Of a stretch of 64,000 nt of DNA, positions 34,707-47,299 are shown piece after piece; positions within the stretch are counted from its first letter, which is position 1; every line of letters begins with the position of its first letter. The stretch lies in NCBI RefSeq assembly GCF_002234675.1, contig NC_019879.2:13024464-13088463 (forward strand). The letters are read 5' to 3'. Below the pieces are notes generated by a model, which was given only the letters and a program-made list of their open reading frames with translations, was not told the origin of the DNA and ran no database searches. Origin of the DNA: Oryzias latipes (lineage: Eukaryota > Chordata > Actinopteri > Beloniformes > Adrianichthyidae). Both the position numbers and the translations under genes were made by a program.

Positions 34707-35790
34707 CAGGGCTCCAGACTAACGTTTTTCAATAGGAGCACTGTGGCCCCCAACAGAAAATTCTAGGGGTACAACCAGAAAATTTAGGGGCGCATACCGT
34801 AAATCAACATGCCAACCAGATCTACTAATTTCCACTGTATTACGAATAAATACTTTAATAATAGATGCAGAAATTACAATGTGCTGTTTCTAATTCAGTG
34901 TAACATTTTATTCTGCACTTTTGAAGATGCAACAAGAAGATAAACTGACAGCACCATCGCTGTCATGACAGTTGAAACAGTAAACAAAATACCATAAATT
35001 TAGAATAAAAAAAAGTTTTTAGTAACAAAGTGATTACCGTAGTAACCTTTCACAGTTTCAAACAATACTTAAATGTATGTAAACATTAGGAGATGGAAAT
35101 TCATGTTGGCGACACCAAATAGGTGCAGCCAAGATGCACAATAATTTGAGATCACCCAGATGGACGCAACGCTGCACAGATCACCTGCTGTGAGACGTAT
35201 ATTTTTGTTTTTGCTCCAACATCACCTGTCAATCAAAATAAAAATATCACGAGAAAGGGCCCGGAAGCAAGACCCCAACCTGAGCGAACTCAGCTGGAAA
35301 TTTAGTACTGAACTGACTGAAAGCTGCCCTACAGACTACAAAACAATGCATTATGGGTCCTGATGGGTTTTTGTAGTTCAGTGATCAATTAAAATAATTT
35401 AAAATACCAACTGATTAAAAAAGGCTACATCGATTACAAAACATTAAAATAATTATAAAAGATGTAATATAATAGATCATTCTTAGGGGGGGAGGCATAT
35501 TAAAACTAAATTGAATGTTAAGGACAACAACTTGCTGTTCTTCTTCAGTCTCGCTTTAGCTTCGCCTTCATGCTCTCCCCCCGTAACCCCAACGATCCAG
35601 GCGCGGCGCTGGTTCATCTTAAACACGTCTATCGTTGCATTTTCCCCAAGAGTTTTAAGTGTGTCTAAGACTAAATCCTGTTGTTGCTCACACGTGTTTA
35701 AAGTTCAAGCCCCCGCATGTAGGTGTGGGACATTTATGCTCCTCAGCTGACCATCTCCCGCGGGAGCGGTGTGCTGCTCTCGGTGCGTCC
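34707..35790. mobile_element. hAT-like element, truncated, inverted relative to 23322-25157
   Basis: Starts CAGGGCTCCAGACTAACG. Its sequence is the inverse of about 24205-25157, including TAATAGATGCAGAAATTAC, ACAAAACAATGCATTATGGG and the GAGCAACAACA region. It is cut off where duplicated block copy 2 begins (about 35795). Confidence 0.75.
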
Positions 35791-36646
35791 TTCTTTCTTT
35801 ACTCCTGTTCCAACCCCATTTAACAACCTTGGGGCGTGTCCACCATGCATCAGGTAAACAGTCCACAACATAAATAAACACGTGAAAAAAAAAGATATGT
35901 ATATATACATCACACACAAAATACACGTTACTCCCTAACGGTAGGACTTTTCTTTTGTTTTCCATAGTCTCAATGTCTATGAATACTTTCATTCATCCAG
36001 GTTGATTCCATCATAGTAGTAGGTTTAAGGGCTTTCATCTGGACTTAGTTTTTAAAGTTGGAAGACGTTTCACCTCTTATCCAAGAGGTTTTTTTTAAAT
36101 TCTGTATTCTGTATCAATTCAGAACAGTAATGAAACTCTTTGTTGTTGCTGGGTTTTTTAATACACCGGATGTTACTGTAGTGGCCAGAGTGTTTCCTTC
36201 AAATCCAAACTTAGGAAGTGACTTGGATCTTGTAAAGGATTTTGCATGAGTAATGTTTGATAAAGGATTTTGTGTGTTGCCAAATAGAGGATCAGAAAGA
36301 ATTTTTACGTTGTTCGACGAAAGTAACAAGATCAATGAAATGAGCTCTGTTGTTGGTTCTTTCCATAATTTCATGTGCCGTCACTCTCCATTGTTCTCTC
36401 ATTTTATATGGCAACTTTGAGATTATAGCTCTCATGTTTGCAGAGATTTTCTTCCACAACGGTGACACAGTAACACAGCACTAACAGTGCTTGTTTAAAA
36501 AAAAAAAAAAAAAACCTAAAAGTCACTGAGAGCTTTCTTAATCTTCCTCCTGTGCAGTGAAACCATGGAAGTCTTCTGTCTTTAGTCAGGTAATCAATCA
36601 ATTTATAATTGACAGCAAAAAATGAAAACAGTGACACCCACAGGAC

Positions 36647-36829
36647 ATGTTTCTCAATAGGACTCCTACGATGTTAACAATACTAAAATCAGTATTTTTT
36701 GGAAATTGCCATATTACTGCAGATTTAGAAATAGAAGTTATTGATAATCATCACATTGTGAAAAGAGTGACTGAAATTGAGTTCCTCGGAGTAATTATGG
36801 ACCTCAAAATAAGCTGGAAGCCACAATAA
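36647..36829 (+). pseudogene. Non-LTR RT fragment (duplicate of 3835-4060)
   Basis: A 60-residue frame with FGNCHITADLEIEV and VTEIEFLGVIMDLKISWKPQ, the post-catalytic RT region of Jockey/L2-type LINEs. It is the better preserved of the two copies. Confidence 0.55.
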
Positions 36830-37289
36830 AGCAAGTCAGATCCAAACTTGCTAAAGCTATCACGTCATTTCCAGGTGAGCGTAATCCAGTGCCTGATCGT
36901 TGTTTGACTGTTTAGTCTTGTTTGAAATCATTAGCCTGATTGCTATTACTTAACTTAAGTGTTATCTGGTTTAATATTCACATTAACATTTACATTAGTA
37001 CATTTACTATACTAGTGAATACTCTACTGTGTTAACCGCTTGCTGTCCACTTTATTCTAAGTTTGCAATGTATACTGCTTCCCCTCAGCTAAACACTGCT
37101 AGCCTTAGCTTAGCATTTAGCATGGCTACCACCTCTTCTGATTTCTCCCCCTTTACTGCCCCATTTGCGACATGTTTAGTGAGGATAGTGGTAGGTGTGT
37201 TAAGTGTAGTTTTGTGTTACACTTGGAGGCCAGGCAAGAGCAGTTAGACCTCACATCTGGCCGTCCCCCCAACTTCGTCTGGATGAAGC

Positions 37290-38481
37290 TAGGGTTGTGC
37301 CGATGGACGATATCATCGTCCATCGTGATGGGTGACTGACATCCCGATGGAGAGACCACCATCGTGATGCCACGCCCCCGCCACGTTGCGCTTCGACACC
37401 ATAAACCGCAGTTACATGTACAAAATATCTTGATGGGATCAATGGTCGGATTAGAATCCAACCGTGTACATGGGCCCAGAAAAATGTTTTCAGAATATAA
37501 AAACGTTCACTAAGGTCACACTTTCCGTCGGAATAAATCATTCGCACACGCGCAGTATTCGCACATGCGCAGTTTGAAAACCGGAAGGATATAAATTCCG
37601 CCGAGCTGCTTTTTTTTTTTCAAACTTTATTGAATGTAACAATTCAATACAAAACAATGTTAAACAGCGCCGAGCGGCTATATACATTGACATGTCAGCT
37701 CGGTAATATACGAGACGATCTTCTAAACGTGCTTTTAATAATGTTACGATTATTATGAAACACCTGTTCGCTCATCATTTGAATTTTAATCCGTGTGGTC
37801 AGTGCTTTTTCTGAACGAAGCCAGGATTAGCAGTATGCTAACACGTGCTAACAACATTAGCTTTGGGTGGTGCTGCTTGCTGGCTGCACGTAAACATGTA
37901 AGAATAACATCAGCCTTTATTTAGTCGGGACACGACTGGAAACACAAATCCGCGTGATTGTTTGAATGTTTTCTAAGGACTGAGCGACATTTCTGCTTTG
38001 AAGCTCAAACCGCTGTGTGTGCTGACGATCCGAGCTGTGCTCAGACACACACTTTTAGACCCGGTTCTGAGTTCGGTTGCTTGTACCCCTAGAGCTGCGG
38101 GACGGATCGCAGTCTTAAATCTCCCACACATACCGCTCATGTACCCCCCCCCCTTCCCATCAAACACAAAGCTGTAAGTCCGCACTCCGCCGGTCCACTT
38201 CACTAGTGAAGTGCGGGAGCGGACTACTTCTTTTCTATTTTGTTTGTTACTTTTTTTGTTAAAGTCACTTCCGACAGTTTATACTGGATCATCGCGGATT
38301 AGTCATTAGTTGGGAAATAACATGAAAAAAGCAAAAAAACGAATAGCAGTTATATGAGAACGAAAAATGTAAAAATATCCCCCCCCCCCCCCCCCCCCCC
38401 ACCCGCCGATGTCATCGTCCATCCCGATGGTTGACAGCAAACATCGTCAACGGCCAATTTAAGGGACATCGCCCAACCCTA
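37290..38481. mobile_element. hAT-type non-autonomous element, copy-2 specific
   Basis: Ends TAGGGTTGTGCCGATGG and (reverse complement) TAGGGTTGGGCGATGTC. Exact 8-bp target duplication GATGAAGC at 37282-37289 and 38482-38489. Block copy 1 has the empty site TCTGGATGAAGCCCATC at about 4720. Near the ends are mirrored ATCGTCCATCG motifs. Inside are a segment homologous to 9830-10370 (inverted), a T-rich tract and a C run of about 20 near 38381. No transposase. Confidence 0.95.
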
Positions 38482-39790
38482 GATGAAGCCCATCTGCTGG
38501 ACTATTTAAACATGTAGTTGTAGTGTTAGATAAGCTAATTCTTGTCTAAGAGTTGTGGTACATCCCCTGTCCGTCCTGGGGTGGATCCCTCCTTCATGTG
38601 AACACCCCTGAAGTTTCTTCTTGTTTTTACCGGAATCCGTTTTTTTAGGAGTTTTTCAGGGATGCCCAGTTTAGCTTAGTCTGTTTATTTATAGTAGTAG
38701 GTTTAAGGTTGTCATCTGGTCTTGGTTTTTAAAGTTGAAGATGTTTCACCTCTTATCCAAAAGGCTTTGTCATTTCGAATCAACTTGGATGAATGAGAGT
38801 CTTCATAGAGATATTTCTTCTGTTTATTTAGTTTAGTTTAGAATTTACCTGATGAATTCTATGACTTCATGTTTACTATACAATTATCTGTATGAAGCCC
38901 ATTGAGACGGCCATTGTTATAATGTTGGGCTATATAAATAAAATTGAATTGAATTCAATCCAATGGGTAGATTTCCAAAAATACACAACTACAACGAACG
39001 GGAAAGGGCGTTTAAAACTCTCAGTATGAATAATACAAAAATTTGTATTGCCAAACACTGGAAAACACTTACAGTCTAATCATAACCCAATGGTCCCAGC
39101 AGATGTTGTCAGGTGTCACTTTAGAAAGAAATTGATATATTTTAAAAAGAAGAAGAATTTGAAAATAAATGCCAACCATTCATACATGTTAAGAATATGG
39201 ACCCTTTAGAATAGAATTTTGATCATTTTTTGGATGGTATAACAGACTTCTGTTTTTACTTTGAAGTTTGTTCAGTTTATAATCATACTTTGGTCAATGT
39301 CTAAGGAGAGTCACTCTTGTTCTTGGGGTGGGGTGTTTAAATAAGACTGTGAATAAGAGAATGCATTACTTAAATACTGTTAAAGAAAGTTGCAATTATT
39401 GTAATGGCTTAATCGAGTGAAAAGTAAAATCTGTTTTTTTTTTCCCATGGAAAATTCAATAAAAAGAATGTAAAAAAAAAAAACAACACTTTTTTCATTT
39501 GAGTGGATCTGTAAACACAAACGTTTTCATGTAATTTGTAGAATTGTAGAATTGTGTTTCAAATAAAGGACTACATGTTTACCATTTTGTAAGTTAATCA
39601 TTTTCAAGCCTAAATGGTGATATTGACAGGGATTAAGAAAGAAAGTGACCACAGAAAAGCACTGAGTTAAAGGCAAGGTGGTTAAGAAGGTGGGTGCACC
39701 AAACTTTCATGCTGGGTCACCTAAGTAAGATGTTACGTTACAGTACGTAAGTCTGTATTAATAAAGTGTCAGTAAGTGGCGTTGTATCCT

Positions 39791-40021
39791 TTTAAATTGG
39801 CGACTAAACTGCCATCAAATAAAAGAGAAGAAGAAAACGTTTGTAGTCGTTCTGTTATCAAGCAGGATTGTACTGTCCTGATTCTCATGTGTTTTCTTTC
39901 TTTTTTTTCTCAACATTAAAATTTAACTGTTTCAATATTAAAAATATCATTATTTTAAACATTTGAAGAGGTTATAATTGGTGTTAACATCCGTATACAT
40001 TCCCCTTACGCCATAGGGAAG
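39791..40021 (+). other. Spacer between block copy 2 and promoter B
   Basis: Unique-looking sequence with no counterpart seen in copy 1, where transposons occupy the position. No ORF. Confidence 0.4.
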
Positions 40022-40063
40022 TGACGTCATATTCGTTTATGCGTGGTTGGATGAGCTAGCCAT
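40022..40063 (+). promoter_or_regulatory. Upstream half of promoter, zinc-finger gene B
   Basis: TGACGTCA (40022-40029) then TATTCG and ATGCGT match the gene A promoter at 22508 onward, up to CTAGCCAT. There the match stops. It resumes at 62210 with TTAGCCATATCAGATCGAG, which aligns with GTAGTCATTTCAGATCGGG of gene A. The promoter is therefore split by about 22 kb. Confidence 0.75.
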
Positions 40064-41213
40064 TTAGGGTTCCCAGTTTGGGCAGTTTTCCGCGGTTTTG
40101 GCTCTAAATTTGCGGGTAAAAATGCCTTTGGGCGGATAGGCATGATTTGGGCGGGTTCAGGGTCGGTTCAGTGTTTTTTTTTTTCTCTCATGAAAATATA
40201 GTAGCGGACTAAATTAGGCTGTGTGACTGTTAGACTTCCACTAGTCAAATGACGGCTGTGTTTCATCTCTCTCTCGGTTTATAGCTTGCTGTCCCCCGTT
40301 AACCTGAGAGTAAAACATAAAAACGGGATCTGATTTAAAATTATTTTGTCGATGAAAATAAAAAATACAAGTTTCAGGAGCCCGAGCAGGCTGGCTCGCA
40401 GCGGGTCTCTCTCTGCCTGCCAGTTCACCTCCATGGAGAGGGTGTATTTTATTGCTCCTGCTCCAAAAGCCAAAAGCTCTGCGACAGACCGTCTAACAGG
40501 GGTCCGGAAACCATGGCTCACTATCTATCTGGCTCGGAGACAAATCTTTTTTTTTTTAAACTTGTTCTGTCCAACAACTGAGCAAACAGATTAGAGCTGA
40601 AGGCCTTTTGTGTTGGACAGGTTTTATTATTACAAAAAGAGGTTGTATGTCTTCGAAAAACCAGAGTGTAAATTTGTCTACGGACCTTTTTTTTATTTAT
40701 TTTTTTTATTTGTCACATTTAGTGTGTGTGGGGAGGGAGAGGGGAAGAATGTGAGGGGGGGGAATAAAGGAAGAGATGTGGAGAATGTGGGGGATACAAG
40801 CGCAGATTTGAGTAAGTTATTATTTTAAGATGTGTAACAATTATACCAGATCTGCTGGAAAGACAAATGTTACATCAAAGGTGAAATTCTGACACGAAGA
40901 TGAGCGGGAGATATCTGTCCATCAATACACTTTGGGTTAGGAGGAGGGATGAAGCAGACAGGGAGCAGTGTGCACATGCACATGGGGTGGAGATACATGC
41001 ATGCTGCCGAAGTGAACCGTGTGTTCAGAAGGGGAACCAGATCCTCCCCAGCCAGACCGGGAGAAGCGGGGGAGAGACCCCCAGGCCGGGAGCGCCCCCG
41101 GCGACGGGAGGCATAGGCGAACCTCAGGCCACAGGACAGTTGCGCTTAACCATACCAGGCGGCAGCCATGGGGGCCACCGGGCGCCGGACACCTGTGTTG
41201 GACGAACCAGGTA
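40064..41213. other. Left arm of the nest, mostly unassigned
   Basis: 40064-40160 looks like the hAT terminus. 40346-40594 has an open but unrecognised frame. 40900-41213 is GC-rich and may be distal retroviral pol leader-like sequence on the minus strand, but I cannot assign motifs. Confidence 0.35.
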
Positions 41214-41216
41214 CTA

Positions 41217-41405
41217 CGCCTCATGAGTGAGTTCATCCGCTTGGCAGTGGAGTATAGTTCCATCTGGTAGAGTGACCTGTAACCCATCCGGGCTGCACAG
41301 AATGGTGGCTCCCAGCTTCACCAGCAGGTCACGACCCAAAAGATCGGCTGGTACCATCGGCGAGTATACAAAGTGGTTGTTCAGAGTCTGTTTGCTGACC
41401 TTAGT
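41217..41405 (-). pseudogene. Retroviral protease fragment (split provirus)
   Basis: The minus strand reads VPADLLGRDLLVKLGATIL then LQVTLPDG, the C-terminal half of a retroviral-type aspartic protease (the LLGRDLL-KLGA element follows the flap). The active-site DTG part is not present. The frame is cut by the hAT element at 41414; the provirus resumes beyond it at 49325, so the old copy is split by 7.9 kb. Confidence 0.75.
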
Positions 41406-41895
41406 GTTTAAGGCAGGGGTGTCAAACTCATTTTGGTTCGGGGGCCACATTCAACCCGTCTGATCTCAAGTGGGCGGGACCAGTAGCGTTAATCAAAACA
41501 ACAGCTTTATTCTTGTTTTTTTACCCAATTGGAAAACATGCCTCAACCAACATGGTAGCCTAATCATTTCTTAATACACATTCATTCACAGAGGCCAATG
41601 GATCTTAAATAAAATTAATTTCCCTTTAAAAAATATTGGTTTATTCAATTTTATACAGCCTGAATATTTTAAATCTGACACTGAAGCAATCCTGATAATA
41701 AATTCAAGAGGGGCTACAGAAAAAAATGGAACATCTTCCTAAAATGTAAACATCCAAACGATGACAAAATTACACTAAATTAAACGTTCAAACATTTGTG
41801 AACATAAGAGTTTGGAGTTAACCTCCTTTCTCTCCTGAAACTTCACAAGACCGTCAGTTTTAGGATTCAAATCCTGTGCAGAAACACATTTACTG

Positions 41896-42425
41896 TCATT
41901 CAAGTGTGCAAAACACAATGAAATGTCCATTATTATTATCATTCATTATTATAAGAATCTTTTCCTGGTTTCTACCTGAATTTTGTGGCAACACCTGCCG
42001 TTTTCCTGATCTTTGATGGAGCGCCATCAGTGACCAAAATATTTCATGTGACCAGTTCACTTCAACATCGTCCAGCACAGTAATGAGAGAGCTGACTATG
42101 TCATCAGTTGTTGTTGTGTCCATCAATTCAAGAAACTCCACTATGACGTCTCTTCATCACCTCTAATAAATATGCAAAGCTGTACAAATCTGTGATGTTG
42201 GTGCTTTCATCAATAGTGACTGAAAATACAATAAATGACTGGATTCCTTCATATGGCTGCCCCTGTTTCCTCAGAGATGTTGGATCTGATCGTAATTCTT
42301 GACAGACTCATGTTTAAGGTCAACTGCTTTTTGGGAACAAGATTTCTGCAGCCTTCAGCATTTTTCAATAAGTTCACCATCAGAAAATGATTTGGATGTT
42401 TGCTCCAACTTGTCTGCAATAAGGT
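41896..42425 (-). pseudogene. hAT transposase remnant (GTF2IRD2/ZBED5-like type)
   Basis: Minus-strand pieces read SDGELI..C, then FLELMDTTTTDDIVSSLITV and DDVEVNWSHEIF. The EL-x-DTTT-x-DI segment, followed by W and a GAPS-like position, matches the hAT class related to GTF2IRD2/SCAND3 domains. Several stops and shifts break the frame, and the retroviral insertion cuts the upstream part. Confidence 0.6.
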
Positions 42426-42427
42426 AG

Positions 42428-42897
42428 TGTTAGGTTAAAAAAAACCTGCAACATCATAACAATTCTAAAAGAAAAGAAAGACCAACAGACAAAGGTAACT
42501 TTACGAGGAGAGCAGACAGAGATCTACCCAGTAAACAATCTCTCTCCACTCTGGCGCAAATTCTGCTGCCTCCTCTTTTAATAAGTTGATTTGGGTTGTC
42601 CCTAAGTTACACATGCGCTGAGCTCTAAGGAGGGGAAACAGATAAAAACACAGCTGCAGCGCTATCAGAAAACATTTATTACAACATGTCCGTCCTTCCA
42701 CAGTCTTCTCAAATCATCTCTGGACCTGCAAATCCGTTTCTCACAGATAAACTAACACAGAGCGTCCTTCGATTCATTTTAGACACAGCTAAAACAGGTT
42801 CTCAGGAGAATGCTAAAAAGACGCAAAGATAAACATCACAGCTAGGAGATGCATAAAATAAGCAAATATGAGATAACCTATATACATTATTCCAACA
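42428..42897 (-). repeat. 3' LTR of the nested retrovirus
   Basis: 470 bp. It matches 48015-48687 apart from a block of about 205 bp that is present only in the other LTR. On the minus strand, it is preceded by a purine tract (AAACAGGGGGGAG, 42901-42913). Confidence 0.92.
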
Positions 42898-43756
42898 TAA
42901 CTCCCCCCTGTTTATCCATATCTGCGCAGACCTCACATCACTACTAGTCAGCCACTTCACGAAGATGTCCAGCTGGAAGATCATGTTCACGAGCACAAAC
43001 ACATTTACACTTGGAGGGTGTGTGTTGGAGACACTTACACAGAGGGGATGCGGCTTGGTCTCTTCAGGTCTAATAGCTGTGGAGATGAGACGATTGCACA
43101 AAGAACGCAGGCAAGGAATACAACAGCATCCACTCAAGGTCAAGATGGCCATAAATATAGCTATGGACACCAAAGCGGAAGCTACCAATGAGTGATACTT
43201 CCCAAACACACCTAGCCAGGAGTTCCACATGGTGGTATCAACACCGGAATGGTCCTTCATCTTACCATTGAGAGTGCGAAGGCCCTCTATGGCCTTGGTC
43301 AGACTGCTGTCTGCAGCGGTGTTGTTAGGAATGAACGTGCAACACTGTTCACTGAACATGGTGCACACGCCACCCTTTTCAGCCATCAGCATTTCGAGAG
43401 CGATCCTGTTCTGGAATGCCATTGAAGATGTAACAGAAAGCTGTTCATGCACAGCTTCAAACCCTTCTCGTGTCCAGTTACCTTATTTTTTGGACGTTGT
43501 AGTGGATGTAGTTGATCCTGTCCACGCCTTTGTCAATCGTACACCACCAACAGAGTGAAGATCCCCAGCCGGCAGCCACCTGATTAATCAATGTACATTC
43601 ATCTGGTACTCCATAAGGAACCCCTATGGCGTCTATGTAAGTAGGGTCAGTGTCTGTGAGCCACACTTCCCGCTTATGGCGAGGTCTCCATCTGTGAGGA
43701 TAAATACCAGACATTTTAGCAACCAAAACGTCAACCGTTATAGGATACACAGACAA
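42802..43756 (-). pseudogene. Retroviral envelope TM relic
   Basis: Two minus-strand frames, 43478-43756 and 42802-43452, are separated by a frameshift. The first contains a CWWC motif. The second contains a CX6CC motif (after GGVC) and, about 60 residues on, a hydrophobic membrane segment followed by a Cys-rich stretch (GCCCIPC). These fit the transmembrane subunit of gamma-type retroviral envelopes. Surface-subunit sequence upstream is largely missing. It is an old, broken copy related to, but distinct from, the one at 30702-31652. Confidence 0.85.
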
Positions 43757-44194
43757 AAGTAACAGAATTTAGTTTTGAGAGTTGTAAGTTAAAAATAGTA
43801 GCAGTATTCTCTGGGTTTAGTGGATTTCCTTAAGCCATCAGTCGTTTTGGGCAAACATGAGTGGGGGGACTTACAGTCCTCCTCTCAGTCGAAAGGGTTG
43901 TTCCATTTTCATACCCAGGGGGGCGCCAGTACTGCCAGGTATGCCTCACTATAACAATGGTTACAATCACAACTTTCTTTGATAAAAACAATTTGAATTT
44001 AGCCAGCTGCTTTAACTGAAAGAAGCTGGATCTCACCACCGAACTGATCTGCTTGTCCAAATTTAAAACCAATGTCCATCTTCACTCCTAAGTTTGTCAG
44101 AGTAGATTTACCAGGTTGAGTGAGAGAGCCCAGAGCTATTGGGTGTGACTCACTGTTGACACAGGGACCAAAGACAATCATCTCTGTCTTTTCG

Positions 44195-44437
44195 TCATTG
44201 AGGTGGAGAAAATTTAAGAGCCATCCAGATTTGTAATTCGTTCAAGCACTTAATTAAAGGGCTGATGGAGTGGGCATCCTTCTTTGTTATTTTGTTATTG
44301 TTTTTTATGTGAAACATAGTTCCTATCCTTTTCATAATTCGATTAACAAAATGAGACCCATTGTCACTATAAATAATAATAATTATTATTATTTTTTTTT
44401 TCCAAGTGTACCATACCGAGGAATTATGTCTTTGCAT
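44195..44437 (-). pseudogene. Retroviral integrase core fragment
   Basis: The minus strand reads IYSDNGSHFVNRIMKRIG, the integrase core segment that holds the second catalytic aspartate (DNG). Frames around 44000-44600 are broken by stops and by a T-rich insertion. Confidence 0.75.
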
Positions 44438-44924
44438 AATGCTTTGGCTACTGTTATTGCATCAGGATGTTTTGTTGGGAACAATTCAATCCATTTAGAG
44501 AATGCATCTATTATGACCAGACAGAATTTTTACTTTTAATTAGATCAAGTCCATGTGTATAACCTGAAACAGAGATTGGGGAGCTGGAAACTTCCCTCGT
44601 GTTGGTCTAAGATTTCCCTGAGCATTGTGCTTACATGCTCCTATAAAAATTTTTTTGAATAAGAATTAAATCCAATGTTTGTTTACTTGTCTAATCATCC
44701 CCCCCCCCCCCCCCCCCCCGTTGACACATGGGTCACCCCATGGGTCAATATAGCTGCCCATTTAAAAATATATTTTTTTTTTTATAAAGTAGGTTTGTTG
44801 TCTGGTCATACATATATACCATTTAGGAGTTTAGCATTATGTTTGTTCGAGAGCTCTTTTTCAGATTCCAAACTCCGTTGTTGCATTTCTTTAAGTATTT
44901 CTTTGTCAACCTCCTCATTTTTCT

Positions 44925-45780
44925 TTGAAGAACCATCTACATAAAGTATTACACCTTTCGTCAGTGGTTGATCTATTAGGTCATTTCTGCTCTGTGCTGT
45001 TTTTTCTGCTTATTCCTGGCAATCATGCACACCTCCATCATAAGGAAGTGGCAACTATGTAGCAGGGTCCAAGGGGGTGCACCATTCTATCGTGAGGTGT
45101 GGTTGGAACAGTAATATGGCCATGCAGGATAAGAGTCACGCAGGCAACAAAAAAGTTAAGTTTGTCTGTAAAAGTAATGCTAAAACTGCATGCGAAACCT
45201 TAAGGGTCAGTGGGTGGAATAGTACTATTGTTGCACTTACTTCTACTATCATTGATGCCACAATTGCTGTCCTAACTCAATGCGGCAGTACACATGCCAC
45301 ACCATCTAATTTTGAAGAGAAATAAGCTACAGGTTTCATTTTGTCTCCATGTTGTTGGACTAAAACTGAGGTCAATAAATTACATTTGCAGTCTACCATT
45401 TGTACAAAAGGTTTACTATAATCAGGTAACACTAAGGCTGTGCTGGACACCAGAACTTGTTTTATGTTACAGAAGGCCGTGTCTGCTTCCTGTGTCCAGT
45501 TTACAGGGGAATTCATTTTTAAAATTTTGTCATACATCCGCTTTTGGAGATAAACCGTTATGTCAGCATAGTTCAGTACCCAGTTCCTGCAATAATTAAT
45601 CAGGGTTTAAATAACATCATTTGCTTTTTTGTTTGAGGTTTTGGTGCTTGCAGAATTGCAGTTTTCCGTTCTTCCATAATTGTGCGTCCTGCTGCCCTTA
45701 AATATGACAAAGATATTTTACCTGTTTCCTGCACAGCTGTAATTTATTATTACTGACTTTGTGGCCTTCATCAGCTAAAT
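44925..45780 (-). pseudogene. Retroviral RT connection and RNase H fragment
   Basis: Order on the minus strand: a thumb-like LADEGHKVSNNKLQLCRKQV near 45720-45780, the open frame 45277-45537 (WTQEADTAFCNIKQVLVSS, FVQMVDCKCN, KPVAYFSSKLD) and, further on near 44930, ILYVDGSSKKN, which is a typical RNase H start. The RT catalytic core itself is absent or unreadable. Confidence 0.78.
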
Positions 45781-45789
45781 GTTTTAACA

Positions 45790-46740
45790 GTGCCACTGAA
45801 TCCTTCAATTAACCCTACATCTGTAGGTCCTTTAGACCAAACACTGTTTCATGGAGATTTTTTAACAGATCTTCCTCCTTCTCAGTTAACGCTAATAATC
45901 ATCTGACCCAGACCTTCAGTTTTTTTTTCCAAATGCACACCCATTTTAACAGAGGTCAACCAAAAGAAAGTCACTTGAGTCAGTCCAGTTGAGGGACTTC
46001 CTTGGATGTGGGGTGATAGTGGGGGAATCCAGTCATCAGCACTTTCCCCCATCCTAAACACCTCCCAGATTGTGCCAGTTCAGCATGAAGACGTGCCAAA
46101 CATGATTTAAAATTCAACACGTTTTCCCCCATTATTGCAGCTACAGCTGCACTGCATACAATTGCGTAAAAGTGATTTTAGTTGCACTAACTCTAACTGA
46201 GAAATACACCATTTGCTGCTTTCACTGAAACTTGCTTGGCTGCAGGCTTTGCGCCTGGAATTTGTTCTTTGATAGCTGTCCTACATGCACCAGCGTCATA
46301 CAAGAAAAAAAAATCATCACATTCCCATTTATGCTTAATTTAATTTCTGGTTTCACATCTCCATATGGCAATAAATCCTAGAACTTCATCAACACCTCAT
46401 CATCGCATCTGACTCATCATTCTGCTTTTCAGGGAGTCCTGTATTAAAAAATGCAAAGCCCCCTGTCCCCTGACCTAGTCATGCTTGTTCCTTCTCTTCC
46501 ACAGGTCCAACACCCTGAAAAGGGGTAACCATAAGCTCCTCTCTGACATCCTCACTACCTCTCAAACCTCTTCTGTTATGTCCCCTCTGGAACTGTCCTT
46601 CTATTATAAAAACCATTATAAAACACCTCCACTCAAAATTTCCATGTCCTGCACAAACTGATTCACATCTGCTTTGTAAGAAATCACACCTTCTATATCT
46701 TCCATTGTCCATGTCCTATACACTAAAACACAAACTAAAA
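45790..46740 (-). pseudogene. Decayed retroviral gag-pro stretch
   Basis: Colinear, by phrases such as TTCTTACAAAGCAGA and CAGTTTGTGCAGGACA, with the gag copies at 16547 and 54695. Frames such as 46479-46712 are short and basic. No protease active site was recognised. Confidence 0.5.
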
Positions 46741-47029
46741 TATACACTAAAATAGTCGGGGTTGATCATCTCTTGCCTTGGGGTTTGCAACCTGGATCAT
46801 TGGAAATTATTCTGTCATTGCTGATGTGTCTTCAGGTTCAGAGGGGAGAGGAGAAAGTCCCTCTCCCATCGTTTTTGACCACTGTAATTTCTGCCCTGTC
46901 TGTGATCTAGTCAACATTCCTTTTTGAGAGGATTCCCCATCATTAGGTGGGGGATCCTTTACTAACTGGGGGTAAAGAGAGCTGTTTACATTTGCTCCGT
47001 GTGGAGCAGCCGCTCCTCCTTTCTGCAGG

Positions 47030-47290
47030 CTAGTGCACGCGCTCCCTCCCTCTGCTCTCTCCTGTTCTCTGAAGCCGCACTGCCCTTTTTTTCCTTTTTT
47101 CCGCCTCTCTCAACCAAAATTCCGTAGACTCAAATCCTGCTTTCTGGATTTTCTTCTGATCTTTTCCTGTCTTTTCTTTAATCGCATCCTGTAATGCAAT
47201 TATCCTCTGAGTGTTTAACCTTCCATTAAATCCATAGTCTTTTACCCATTTATCCAAATGCTCGTTTTTTGCAGGATCCAGACTTCCCAC
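47030..47290 (-). pseudogene. Retroviral Gag N-terminal (matrix-like) fragment
   Basis: Starts MGSLDPAKNEHLDKWVKDYG, with a glycine at position 2 suitable for myristoylation, then a basic tail. It shares DKWVKD-GF-GRL with the two other gag copies. The frame ends at 47030, well short of a full Gag. Confidence 0.75.
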
Positions 47291-47299
47291 ATAATTCTA

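Larger units (their letters stand above)
35795..39790. repeat. Duplicated block, copy 2 (paralogous to 1868-6940)
   Basis: Same order and orientation as copy 1. It contains the C-terminal gag relic (36114-36555), the RT scrap (36647-36829), the repeat tail (38560-38955) and the L1-like 3' end (38955-39490). It lacks the MITE and Tigger insertions of copy 1 and has its own hAT element. It keeps about 100 bp (36873-36970) that copy 1 lost. Confidence 0.88.
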
